A stretch of 13,616 nt of DNA, taken from assembly GCA_028681035.1 (NCBI GenBank), contig JAQUJJ010000099.1, forward strand, positions 1 through 13,616, given 5' to 3'. The position numbers and the translations under genes were made by a program. Within the stretch, counting starts at the first letter, position 1. Each line of letters opens with the position of its first letter. This document shows positions 7,401-13,593 of this stretch, piece after piece. The notes below the pieces were generated by a model that searched no databases, had not been told where the DNA came from, and worked only from the letters and a program-made list of their open reading frames with translations. The DNA comes from Candidatus Cloacimonadota bacterium. GTDB taxonomy: Bacteria > Cloacimonadota > Cloacimonadia > Cloacimonadales > Cloacimonadaceae.

Positions 7401-7688
7401 CTGAGCAATTTCCGTAACCTCTTCGTGGGCTATTTTATTGCACAGCATGCGCAGTTGATTGCTGCTTGCTTGCAAGTCTTGGCTAAGGTTGGTGGCATCA
7501 TTGGCATATTGCATGCGGGCAAACAAGCCATTAAAGCTTATCTTGCTATCTTCTGTAACGCTTTTGTAGAGCTGTTCCAGAACTTGTCTCAGCTTAAGCA
7601 TCCTATCCAAGATGGGACTATCGGTAGTGCTAAGTTCAAGTAAGCGTTCGCTTAGTTCAGTTGCTTTGTTTTCAGCTAAGAAACCCAC
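4422..7688 (-). CDS. Dna2-like PD-(D/E)XK nuclease / SF1B helicase fusion, 1088 aa
   Basis: A predicted ATP-dependent 5'-3' DNA helicase fused to a RecB-type nuclease. Residues 1-115 are all-helical, with LRMLCNKIAHEE at 79-90 resembling a HEPN/DUF4145-type motif. Residues ~140-240 are beta-rich. The nuclease spans ~260-400, with GRLD (357-360), ELKSGK (373-378) and HQMQTIAY (388-395) supplying the acidic, lysine and Q-x-x-x-Y elements. Residues ~550-650 look like the beta-barrel of Upf1/Dna2-type helicases. The helicase motifs are complete: GPPGTGKT (690-697), DEAS (802-805), GDQNQL (826-831), LRLHYRMH (881-888), VERFQGSERD (998-1007) and NVALSRAKQR (1038-1047). No CxxCx5C cluster follows the nuclease, so the Dna2/Cas4 iron-sulfur site seems absent. 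It starts at GTG with an AAGGAAG ribosome-binding site (7692-7699). The role could be replication-intermediate processing, repair or defence. Confidence 0.9.
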   Translation of the reverse strand: MGFLAENKATELSERLLELSTTDSPILDRMLKLRQVLEQLYKSVTEDSKISFNGLFARMQYANDATNLSQDLQASSNQLRMLCNKIAHEEVTEIAQDVFDTSLYVLYLLIQHFCLQFQCPALEEYFRTKQLKLFKPMETSPKQSFICVVESWQVNSDERGDNALSIIAMMEDGTQVSILLNNDAKQAGHDGKIYTKLAKSLWKYASLYCHELSSVAGRDGFYQSNPQTLVVLEPYFLVDASAIAECFGNTTSNPALFILSRVFNEPSSEAMLQGSVVNSILDDLVFTPEADYLEMFKHSLANMPIAFVATGKEAAKRIYDRVQTEHLPQLKDYVGGLGDDEVLLEPSYICPEYGLQGRLDLLRKKDDKYSIIELKSGKAHPYDVWTGHQMQTIAYNMIIRSVYGAQRVSNASILYSISKDKPVRHVVTVKLLEQDLLMCRNRILGMMHLLSCDPAAFFTWLKTVNDISVSPFMQAKLVRFQALIASLEDYEYSWFTEQVKRIVREIWFVKTGDNGSRSESSLGYSALWQKGIKEKQAEYKIIAGLKPIACSKKQISFTIPQSDEIADFRDGDIVVLYSMEETVQHQEILRGIVTKIDKDTLELRVRGGLRNSLRFDKDSLWAVEHDTLESSLYAPLGSLVTFLTSSREQRKLILGLRKPEEEILTHIDDHSINSILSRMHAAKELFIVQGPPGTGKTSGLLGKYVSEIYEDSSKRIFILSYTNRAVDEICLCLLRAEIPFLRIGNSSQIQEQLLSNNIDGKRFEEIQQVVLDNRIWIATVQSSNAWYKDMVRLFKIDEIIIDEASQIIENSILGLISQAPKPIMIGDQNQLGAICVQDSLPFVFDHPSLQVLHYGSYQQSLMERLYKIHNPNTEHSCTAMLRLHYRMHASIAALIGSNYNNQLICGTDKQKEDLPHDPKLPEFLNHRLVWVSTPASKASHYDMHQVELITGIVQSFIMSGAVNDPSKELGIVAPYRAMIHVLREAITQLASNITIDTVERFQGSERDNIILCLPLKSESDLRLVESLTDDGLIDRKLNVALSRAKQRIIIIGNPDICRKSLHYQQLIDDIADKGVIIGSHAALIQVNN

Positions 7689-7715
7689 TTTCTTCCTTCT
7701 GTACCTTTAATGAGA

Positions 7716-7964
7716 CTAATTCTTTGGTGATTTATGTTTCCCTTTTTTGCCTAAGATATTGGTACGTACCCAAGACCAGTTATAATAAATATGGATAAGC
7801 CCCACAAATACAAACAGTGTTCCCGCAAACTCGTGCAGTTCTCCCAATGATTCAGAGTATCTGATAACCGCTGGACCAAACTTGTACAGCGTTACAAAAG
7901 TAACCGTAAGCAACAGTAGAAATGCCAATATAGGGTTGATAAATTTCAGGGCTGTGTTTTTCAT
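7716..7964 (-). CDS. Small DUF4405-type membrane protein, 82 aa
   Basis: Two predicted transmembrane helices, residues ~8-30 and ~42-62, and a Lys-rich C-terminal tail. The features match the DUF4405 pattern: an N-terminal N-P near a first helix, HEFAG (His44) at the start of helix 2 and LIHIYYNW (His58) in it. Paired histidines in such small proteins suggest relatedness to di-heme cytochrome b-type modules, but a single His in each position here does not prove heme binding. The ATG overlaps the ftsY stop in an ATGA arrangement, indicating translational coupling. The helicase starts 27 nt downstream. Its function is unknown. Confidence 0.85.
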   Translation of the reverse strand: MKNTALKFINPILAFLLLLTVTFVTLYKFGPAVIRYSESLGELHEFAGTLFVFVGLIHIYYNWSWVRTNILGKKGKHKSPKN

Positions 7965-8917
7965 TCTTCATCCTCGTTATTATCGCTATCTTTACTAAAG
8001 AAAGCTTTCACAAAATCTACGATGCGAAAGCGCATCAGGTCATCTATCCCTTCTCCCACACCCAGCAGTTTTACTGGCAATTGTAGGTTGTGCCTGAGAT
8101 TGAACATTATCCCACCTTTGGCAGTTCCATCATATTTAGTTAGGGCGAGTCCCGTTAAGTGGATGGATTTCTCGAAATTCAAAGCTTGCGAGATGGCATT
8201 CTGCCCCGTGGTGGCGTCCACCACTAAAATGGCTTCATGGGGTGCATCAGGTATTAGTTTCTTGATAGTTTTATCTATCTTGCCCAGCTCTTTCATCAGT
8301 TTCTCTTTGGTGTGTTGCCTGCCGGCAGTATCTATCAAAACTATATCGTAACCTTTGGCTAAGGCAGAGCTTATCCCGTCGTATATCACCGCGGAAGGAT
8401 CACTATCTGCTTTGGCACGTACAATTGCTACAGATGCTCTCTCTGCCCAGATGGCAATCTGTTCTATAGCTGCAGCACGGAAGGTATCTCCGGCAACGAT
8501 TAAAACTTTCTTCCCTTGCTGGGCGAACTTGTGAGCAACCTTGCCGATGGTAGTGGTTTTCCCCGTGCCATTCACGCCCACGAATACGATTACATGCGGT
8601 TTATGTTCTGGCTCGGCAAAGAAATCTGGAGCATCTGCATCCTCTCTCACCAGAACATCTTGCATAATATCAGTTAATGTAATCTGTGCAATTTCCGCAT
8701 CGGTAATTCTATCTATCCTTATCTCTTCTCTCAGGCGTTCCAAGATTAGCTCCGTTATTTCCACACCGGTATCGCTTTTTATCAGGATATCTTCAATCTC
8801 TTCCAGCATAGCCTCATCAACCACCCCACGCAAGCGCACTGCATCTGCTATCTTTCCTAAAAAGCCACTCTTGGTTCTGTTCAGCTTCTGTCTTAAGTTT
8901 CTCACTATACTAAGCAA
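7961..8917 (-). CDS. ftsY: Signal recognition particle receptor FtsY, 318 aa
   Basis: The SRP receptor GTPase, which docks ribosome-nascent-chain-SRP complexes at the inner membrane. Residues ~1-95 form the helical N domain. The G domain contains GVNGTGKT (114-121), DTFRAAA (144-150), DTAGR (196-200), TKYDGTAKGG (260-269) and GVGEGIDDL (286-294), which together identify FtsY rather than Ffh: the C-terminal M domain is missing and the NG core ends soon after. The long acidic A domain of E. coli FtsY is absent, and membrane targeting would rely on the short amphipathic N-terminus. The tail is acidic. The start is TTG (8915-8917) with a strong AGAGGAG ribosome-binding site 8 nt upstream, and no better in-frame ATG exists nearby. 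It is first in the minus-strand block and divergent from the 9086 gene. Confidence 0.95.
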   Translation of the reverse strand: MLSIVRNLRQKLNRTKSGFLGKIADAVRLRGVVDEAMLEEIEDILIKSDTGVEITELILERLREEIRIDRITDAEIAQITLTDIMQDVLVREDADAPDFFAEPEHKPHVIVFVGVNGTGKTTTIGKVAHKFAQQGKKVLIVAGDTFRAAAIEQIAIWAERASVAIVRAKADSDPSAVIYDGISSALAKGYDIVLIDTAGRQHTKEKLMKELGKIDKTIKKLIPDAPHEAILVVDATTGQNAISQALNFEKSIHLTGLALTKYDGTAKGGIMFNLRHNLQLPVKLLGVGEGIDDLMRFRIVDFVKAFFSKDSDNNEDEE

Positions 8918-9000
8918 TTCTATTCTCCTCTTTAGGGGCTAATCCTCTGTTAACATAGCCGCAATTAATCCGCCACTCAGTTACCCCGAAATGATTATTA

Positions 9001-9036
9001 TTGACATAACATCTATGTGCGATAACTTTGTATTAT
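9001..9036 (+). promoter_or_regulatory. Weak candidate promoter in the divergent ftsY / 9086 gap
   Basis: The 168-bp gap between divergent starts must hold promoters for both blocks. TTGACA occurs at 9001-9006, but the best following hexamers are poorly spaced: GATAAC at 9021 and TATTAT at 9031. The lineage may use a divergent -10, or the true promoter lies elsewhere in 8918-9085. No clear minus-strand promoter was found. Confidence 0.25.
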
Positions 9037-9085
9037 TGGCTGGGACGTCAATAGAAATCTAAGCCACAAACAGGAAAGGATAGTT

Positions 9086-9721
9086 ATGGAACGACAGAAA
9101 CTTTTGCCGCTGCACCTTTTACTAATAGCTTTACCGATGATAGCCTCCATTTTAGGCGGGCTGTTAACCACTGGTAGCTTTGCTACTTTTACAACACTCA
9201 CGGGAGCGCAGGGAATCAGTCCTGCCCAGTTTCATCTTGCCATCAGTATTTTTGTAGGTGTCTTTGCCTTTATTTGGCGTTTCTTCCCCAAAACATACGT
9301 GATTGTAGAAATCTTTGTACTTTCTCTTATTTACACCATCATGATGAGCACCGCTTTACAACTAAAAAGCAATCTACTCTTCTTATTCGGTTTGAATATC
9401 GTTTATGCTTTTTTGTTAGCAGCAGTAACCAAGCTAACTTTCTACAGTAAGTTTTTGTTGCGCTTTCGCTTGTTTGCCTTTACCATTATTGCAGCCCTAC
9501 TTCATGCTTCCTATTTCTTTGTTTTATATAAGTTACTCACCGATTCTTACACCTCCAGCAGCTTTGTTGAAAATTACTTAGGAGCTTTTTACCTATTCGT
9601 ATTCACCGGTTTTGGGCTTTCCTTGGCGGATAACATCATCACTCGTAAAGATATTGAAGTACTTCGCAAAATCCAACAAAGACAAGCAGAAGAAGAAGAC
9701 GAAACAGAAGATGATATCTGA
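9086..9721 (+). CDS. Polytopic membrane protein of unknown function, 211 aa
   Basis: I do not recognise a family. Six predicted transmembrane helices lie at residues ~6-30, 48-67, 71-91, 96-117, 129-151 and 164-185. A charged cytoplasmic tail (186-211) follows, probably helical and ending in an acidic run. The start follows a GAAAGGA ribosome-binding site (9074-9080). No conserved polar pair or nucleotide motif suggesting transport or catalysis is evident. It is the first gene of the plus-strand block and overlaps trmB by 11 nt, so the two are translationally linked. Similarity to other small six-helix envelope proteins cannot be judged by eye. Confidence 0.85.
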   Translation: MERQKLLPLHLLLIALPMIASILGGLLTTGSFATFTTLTGAQGISPAQFHLAISIFVGVFAFIWRFFPKTYVIVEIFVLSLIYTIMMSTALQLKSNLLFLFGLNIVYAFLLAAVTKLTFYSKFLLRFRLFAFTIIAALLHASYFFVLYKLLTDSYTSSSFVENYLGAFYLFVFTGFGLSLADNIITRKDIEVLRKIQQRQAEEEDETEDDI

Positions 9722-10337
9722 TAGAGATTACTTTGTCGTGCCGCACACTCCTGATGCAGACGGCACTATCCAAGTTCTGGATTGCGACAAGCTTTTCCCC
9801 ACCTTGCAACCATTGTATCTGGAGATAGGTTCTGGCAAAGGAGAATTTATCTCTGCCTATTCACTTATGCATCCAGATTGCAACCTGTTGGGCATAGAGA
9901 CAGCACATAAGAGAATAAACAATATCTTAAAGAAGCTTAACCCGGCTAAGCATAGCAATGTCCGCCTCTTACGTTTACACGTGGATGCCACTATTGCCAA
10001 ACATTTCGCACCTGAATCTATTGCCGGAGTGTTTATCCAGCATCCAGACCCTTGGCCCAAACGCAAACATCACCGTCGTCGGCTTATTCAAGAAGATTTT
10101 CTTGATGCTTTGGCGCAGATATTACAACCTGATGCTCAAGTCCAAGTTTCTACCGATCATGCTGAATATGCTGCGTGGATTCTGGAAGAGTTTCTTGCTA
10201 ATCCTTGTTACATTTCGGTTTATGAAGATCCCCTGCGAATGCAATCCACCTTTGAAGACCACATAACAACATGGTTCGAAACTGAGCAGAGACGCCAAGG
10301 TTTTGACCCCCATTTTATGCTTTTTAAGCGCATATAG
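9711..10337 (+). CDS. trmB: tRNA (guanine-N7-)-methyltransferase TrmB, 208 aa
   Basis: Transfers methyl from S-adenosylmethionine to N7 of G46 in the tRNA variable loop. The Rossmann-fold SAM site is at LYLEIGSGKGEF (35-46) with the acidic GIE (61-63). The family hallmark HPDPWPKRKHHRRRL lies at 111-125, followed by STDH (147-150) and a C-terminal T-x-F-E (180-182). The length is typical for the family. The frame stays open upstream to 9612, but residues before the ATG at 9711 are a shadow of the preceding membrane-protein gene. Starting at 9711 gives the normal N-terminus and an 11-nt overlap typical of coupled genes. The stop TAG at 10335-10337 doubles as part of the TAGGAG ribosome-binding site of the next gene. 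Confidence 0.95.
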   Translation: MISDRDYFVVPHTPDADGTIQVLDCDKLFPTLQPLYLEIGSGKGEFISAYSLMHPDCNLLGIETAHKRINNILKKLNPAKHSNVRLLRLHVDATIAKHFAPESIAGVFIQHPDPWPKRKHHRRRLIQEDFLDALAQILQPDAQVQVSTDHAEYAAWILEEFLANPCYISVYEDPLRMQSTFEDHITTWFETEQRRQGFDPHFMLFKRI

Positions 10338-10347
10338 GAGCTTTCTT

Positions 10348-12051
10348 ATGAATTATGAATTTAGCCCCAACCACAACGTGAATGAAATGCTAAACAACGT
10401 GGTGCAAAGCATTACTAATCTTGCCGAAGAGCAGTTAGCTCACATCAAACGCCTCACCCGCATTGGCGAATCCCTCTCTTCCGAAACCGATTTGGATAAG
10501 ATCTTCGATATGATTTTGGAGGAAGGAATAGAGTTTACCCGTGCCGATGGTGCAACCATCTATAAGGTAAGCGAAGATGGCAAATTCCTAGAATTTGAGA
10601 TATTGTACAACGCCACCCTAAACATACACTTGGGTGGCAGCAGAAACCCCCAAAATTGGACAAACAACATTCCCTTATTTACTCCTGAGGGTGAGCCAGC
10701 CCTTAGCAATATCGCTACCAGTGTTTACCACAATAAGAGCAGCCTTGCTTTTGATGATGTTTACGAAGCGAAGGGATTTAACATCTGCGGAACCATAGAT
10801 TTTGATACCAAAAGCAATTACCGTTGCAAATCTATGCTCACCATCCCCCTCAAGAACCACGAAGATGAAGTGTTAGGCGTAATTCAGTTCATCAATGCTA
10901 TGGATGAAGACAAAAACATCATATCTTTTTCAGCCGAACATAAAACGATGCTTTCCTCCCTCGCCTCTCAAGCTGCCATTGCTTTATCCAACCGCAAATT
11001 GATTCAGAGCATGGAAAGCTTATTAAACCAATTTGTCCGTTCCATTGCCACCGCTATCGAGCGAAAATCCAAGTATTCCGGTGCTCATATCTCCAGAGTG
11101 GCAACTCTCACCGAACTCTTTGCCGATAAGATAAACCTAGCTGACGAACATTATTTTGGCGGTAGGCGTTTTAGTGATGATGAGCTAAAAGAGCTATCTA
11201 TGGCAGGGTGGATGCACGATGTGGGCAAGATTGTAACGCCTGAATTCATCATGGATAAGAGCACAAAGCTGGAGACGATATTCGATCGCATCGAAATGGT
11301 CTCCCTTAGGTTCGATAAACTGGATTTATTTCTTAAACTTTTACAGACCAAGCTTAGCGAAAATGAATTTGCCTCCTTTGTAAAAGAGCATATCGATGCC
11401 ACGATAGACCCCACCAAAACCCATGAGTTTATTGCGGAAAGCTTTTCCTTTGTGAACAGGCTGAATGCTGGCGAAGAATTTGTGGCAGAAGAAGATATCA
11501 AACATGTCGAGCAGCTTTTTACCATAGATTTCCACTATGATAACCAACACTATTATCTATTCTCAGAGAGCGAAAAAGCAAATCTGATGATTACCGGAAG
11601 AGGCACATTTACCGGTGCTGAATTCCAAATAATGAAAGACCACGTTGCCATCACCTGGGAAATGCTATCGCAAATTACCTTCCCCAAGAAGTATAAAAAC
11701 GTTGCTTTCTATGCCTCCCAGCACCATGAAGCCCTTAATGGTAAAGGCTATCCCAAGGGCTTATCTGCACCCGATTTATCCCTTCAGTCCCGCATCATTG
11801 CCGTATCCGATGTATTTGAAGCTCTCACCGCAGCAGATCGTCCCTATAAAAAGCCCAAAACCCTATCCGAATCTTTGGATATTATCACGACTATGGTGAA
11901 ATTCGGGCACTTGGATAAGGATTTGGTAAGCTACTTCATGGATTCAGGTCTCTATCTTGAATATGCCAATCGGTTTATGAAACCAGAATACATAGACGAG
12001 GTAAACATCGCAGCTCTAAAAAGCAAATACATAGAAGAAGTAACGAAGTAA
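10348..12051 (+). CDS. GAF and HD-GYP-type phosphohydrolase, 567 aa
   Basis: A predicted signalling phosphodiesterase. Residues ~30-215 form a GAF sensor domain (SETDLDKIF..., ending in ALSNRKLI), after a short helical N-terminus. The HD-GYP domain begins around residue 225. It has His247 (GAHISRV), the metal-binding HDVGKI (His290), HHEALNGKGYPKGL (His459, Gly467-Tyr468-Pro469) and the DVFEALTAADRPYK stretch, so hydrolysis of c-di-GMP or a related cyclic dinucleotide is plausible. HDVGKI and HHE are 169 residues apart, roughly 100 more than in compact HD-GYP domains. I recall similar insertions in a subfamily of GAF-HD proteins. The start at 10348 follows TAGGAG (10335-10340), so the open frame upstream to 10303 is overlap with trmB. 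No membrane segment is seen. The stop codon lies inside an octamer repeat array. Confidence 0.9.
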   Translation: MNYEFSPNHNVNEMLNNVVQSITNLAEEQLAHIKRLTRIGESLSSETDLDKIFDMILEEGIEFTRADGATIYKVSEDGKFLEFEILYNATLNIHLGGSRNPQNWTNNIPLFTPEGEPALSNIATSVYHNKSSLAFDDVYEAKGFNICGTIDFDTKSNYRCKSMLTIPLKNHEDEVLGVIQFINAMDEDKNIISFSAEHKTMLSSLASQAAIALSNRKLIQSMESLLNQFVRSIATAIERKSKYSGAHISRVATLTELFADKINLADEHYFGGRRFSDDELKELSMAGWMHDVGKIVTPEFIMDKSTKLETIFDRIEMVSLRFDKLDLFLKLLQTKLSENEFASFVKEHIDATIDPTKTHEFIAESFSFVNRLNAGEEFVAEEDIKHVEQLFTIDFHYDNQHYYLFSESEKANLMITGRGTFTGAEFQIMKDHVAITWEMLSQITFPKKYKNVAFYASQHHEALNGKGYPKGLSAPDLSLQSRIIAVSDVFEALTAADRPYKKPKTLSESLDIITTMVKFGHLDKDLVSYFMDSGLYLEYANRFMKPEYIDEVNIAALKSKYIEEVTK

Positions 12052-12168
12052 CAAGGTAACAAAGTGATGAAGCGAGTGAAGAAGTATCAAAGTAACAAAG
12101 TGACAAAGTAAAGAAGTGATGAAGCGAGTGAAGAAGTATCAAAGTAACAAAGTGATGAAGCAAAGAAG
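12041..12168. repeat. 8-bp-phased degenerate tandem array
   Basis: Fifteen octamers of the form T-R-A-Y-R-A-A-G (for example TAACAAAG, TGATGAAG, TATCAAAG) run head to tail, interrupted by two 4-bp CGAG inserts (12073-12076 and 12125-12128). A perfect 42-bp segment occurs twice within it, 12062-12103 and 12114-12155, with a 52-bp offset. The first unit encodes the last residues of the HD-GYP protein, and the second (from 12049) supplies its TAA stop. Because most units begin TAA or TGA and 8 is not a multiple of 3, the array places stops in all three plus-strand frames. Confidence 0.9.
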
Positions 12169-12180
12169 TAACCAGTGATA

Positions 12181-12204
12181 CTTAACTCTTAACTCTTAAC
12201 TCTT
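12181..12204. repeat. CTTAACT heptamer array at dus start
   Basis: Three perfect CTTAACT units plus CTT run from 12181 to 12204 and end 3 nt before the ATG at 12208. The array therefore occupies the place where a ribosome-binding site would be expected, and its sense strand is pyrimidine-rich. Confidence 0.9.
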
Positions 12205-12207
12205 CTG

Positions 12208-13173
12208 ATGATAAACGACCTGTTTAAACAGCCTCTGCTCTTCCTTGCGCCCTTAGCCGGCTACACCGACCAAGCTTTTCGCCTGTTATGCAAAAGCATG
12301 GGTGCAGAGGTGATGGTAAGCGAAATGGTGAGTGCCGACGGCTTGATCCGAGATTCTGCCAAAACCGTTCAATTTGCGATATTTACCAAAGAAGAGCAAC
12401 CCTTTGGCATTCAAATCTTTGGAAGCGACCCGCTGGTGATGGCGAAGGCTGCCGAATTCTTGCTACCTTTCAAACCTGATTTCATCGATGTAAACATGGG
12501 TTGCCCGGTTAAGAAAGTGATAAAAAGAGGGGCAGGAAGTGCTTTGATGCAAACTCCTCTAATAGCTGAAACTATCGTTAAAGAAGTTCAAAAAGCCTTA
12601 TCCGGCACTATTCCTTTAAGCGTAAAGTTTCGCAGTGGTGCTGATAATAATGACCTGAACTATCTTGATTTCGGGAAACGTATGGAAGCATCCGGTGCAG
12701 ATTTTATCTGCCTCCATCCTCGCACCGTTAAACAGATGTTTTCTGGGAAGAGCAATTGGGTGCATATCAAAGAGCTTAAAGCTAATCTTAGCATTCCCTT
12801 AATCGGCAATGGTGATGTCAGCAGCCCAGAAGACGCCAAACAGATGCTCAGCGAAACCAATTGCGACGGGGTGATGATTGGGCGCGGTGCCTTGGGTAAA
12901 CCCTGGATATTCCGCCAAAGCAGGCAAATGCTAGATACTAATAATTACGATCCCATCACCAAAGATCTGCTGCTAACCGCTATTTTTAGCCATATAGACC
13001 TTGCTCTCAGATTCAAGCCGGAGCGTGTGGTAGTAAAAGAGATGCGTTCTCAGATATGTTTCTACACCAAAGGACTGTTGGGTGGTGCAGAGCTTAGAAA
13101 CCGCATCAACCACACCGAAAGCATGGAAGAGCTTAAAAGCCTCTTGACAAAAGCTTTAACATCCTCTCCATGA
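12208..13173 (+). CDS. dusB: tRNA-dihydrouridine synthase, DusB-like, 321 aa
   Basis: An FMN- and NADPH-dependent enzyme reducing uridines in the tRNA D-loop. Family landmarks run in order: LAPLAGYTD (13-21) at the flavin-binding first strand, GIQIFGSDP (67-75), DVNMGCPVKKV (94-104) with catalytic Cys99, the lysine of SVKFRSG (138-144), HPRT (170-173) before FSGKSNW (178-184), GNGDV (200-204), and GRGALGKPWIF (225-235) for the FMN phosphate. The length is typical and the C-terminal helical tRNA-binding domain is complete. The exact Dus subtype is assigned by overall resemblance to DusB and is less certain than the family. The ATG at 12208 gives the right N-terminus, but no Shine-Dalgarno sequence precedes it, unlike most genes here. 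A 156-bp repeat-filled gap separates it from the HD-GYP gene. It may be a readthrough cistron or have its own promoter, which I could not find. Confidence 0.93.
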   Translation: MINDLFKQPLLFLAPLAGYTDQAFRLLCKSMGAEVMVSEMVSADGLIRDSAKTVQFAIFTKEEQPFGIQIFGSDPLVMAKAAEFLLPFKPDFIDVNMGCPVKKVIKRGAGSALMQTPLIAETIVKEVQKALSGTIPLSVKFRSGADNNDLNYLDFGKRMEASGADFICLHPRTVKQMFSGKSNWVHIKELKANLSIPLIGNGDVSSPEDAKQMLSETNCDGVMIGRGALGKPWIFRQSRQMLDTNNYDPITKDLLLTAIFSHIDLALRFKPERVVVKEMRSQICFYTKGLLGGAELRNRINHTESMEELKSLLTKALTSSP

Positions 13174-13237
13174 TCACCTTCAAGCACCACAGCTAATACT
13201 GCTTTCCCTCCTTGCTCCACCCTCAGTTGAAAGCCTC

Positions 13238-13281
13238 GTAATTCCCACGTAATTCCCACGTGAACCCCACGTCGCCACGAG
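13238..13281. repeat. 11-bp tandem repeat
   Basis: GTAATTCCCAC occurs at 13238-13248 and again at 13249-13259. It is followed by a degenerate GTGAACCCCAC (13260-13270) and a more diverged GTCGCCACGAG (13271-13281). It resembles the short-period arrays found elsewhere in this window's intergenic DNA. Confidence 0.85.
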
Positions 13282-13423
13282 GGCATCACCTCGGAAATAC
13301 CTCGATTTTAGCAGGCATTTCAGGAAGGTAGAAGACAGCAAGTGCAGCATAAACATCGGTAAAGCAATTAATGGAATGTTCTAATGCCTAACCCTATAGC
13401 ACCACCTACCTATCCTACCAATA

Positions 13424-13593
13424 GTCCCATCGGGACGCCATTTCAGATAGCACCCGATCGCAAACACCATAATGAGTCCTGTAGTGACGCAGGCTGTTGA
13501 CAAAGTCCCGCAGGGACGAAAGATATTAGCCTGGGGTGTAGCGAAGCGAAACCCCAGGGCAGCATTAAGAGAGATATAAAGCCCTTTTTGGGC
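13424..13593. repeat. Cluster of REP-like hairpins
   Basis: Four stem-loops lie close together: GTCCC-ATC-GGGAC (13424-13436), GTCCC-GCA-GGGAC (13505-13517), CCTGGGGT / ACCCCAGG around a 13-nt loop (13530-13537 with 13551-13558), and GCCC-TTTTT-GGGC (13581-13593). The first two share identical 5-bp arms. None is followed by a T-tract, so they look like repetitive extragenic palindromes rather than terminators. The GTCCC-GGGAC element followed by GAAAGATATTAGCC and a G-rich hairpin resembles a repeat I recall as common in Bacteroidota-related genomes, which I cannot verify. Confidence 0.65.

Noticed and set aside
8022..8942. Plus-strand ORFs opposite ftsY (8022-8351, 8541-8942)
   Set aside because: They are antisense to conserved FtsY GTPase motifs, and their Ser/Ile-rich translations have no recognisable domain.
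9612..9710. Upstream in-frame extension of trmB
   Set aside because: These codons are in an alternative frame of the membrane-protein gene, and the Lys-rich translation has no counterpart in the TrmB family. The ATG at 9711 fits.
11975..12163. Minus-strand 62-aa ORF across the octamer array
   Set aside because: It is open only because the array's complement lacks stops. The translation is a repeat-driven Leu/His/Ser-rich string without a start context.
13062..13289. Minus-strand 75-aa ORF overlapping the end of dus
   Set aside because: It is half antisense to dus and half in the 11-bp repeat region, with no ribosome-binding site or recognisable features.
13497..13527. Promoter with TTGACA at 13497
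   Set aside because: The -35 is perfect, but no acceptable -10 occurs at 15-19 bp, the stretch overlaps a hairpin repeat, and no gene follows within the window.
13581..13593. Intrinsic terminator of the dus transcript
   Set aside because: The stem is only 4 bp, the T-run is in the loop rather than after the stem, and it lies about 400 bp past the stop codon.
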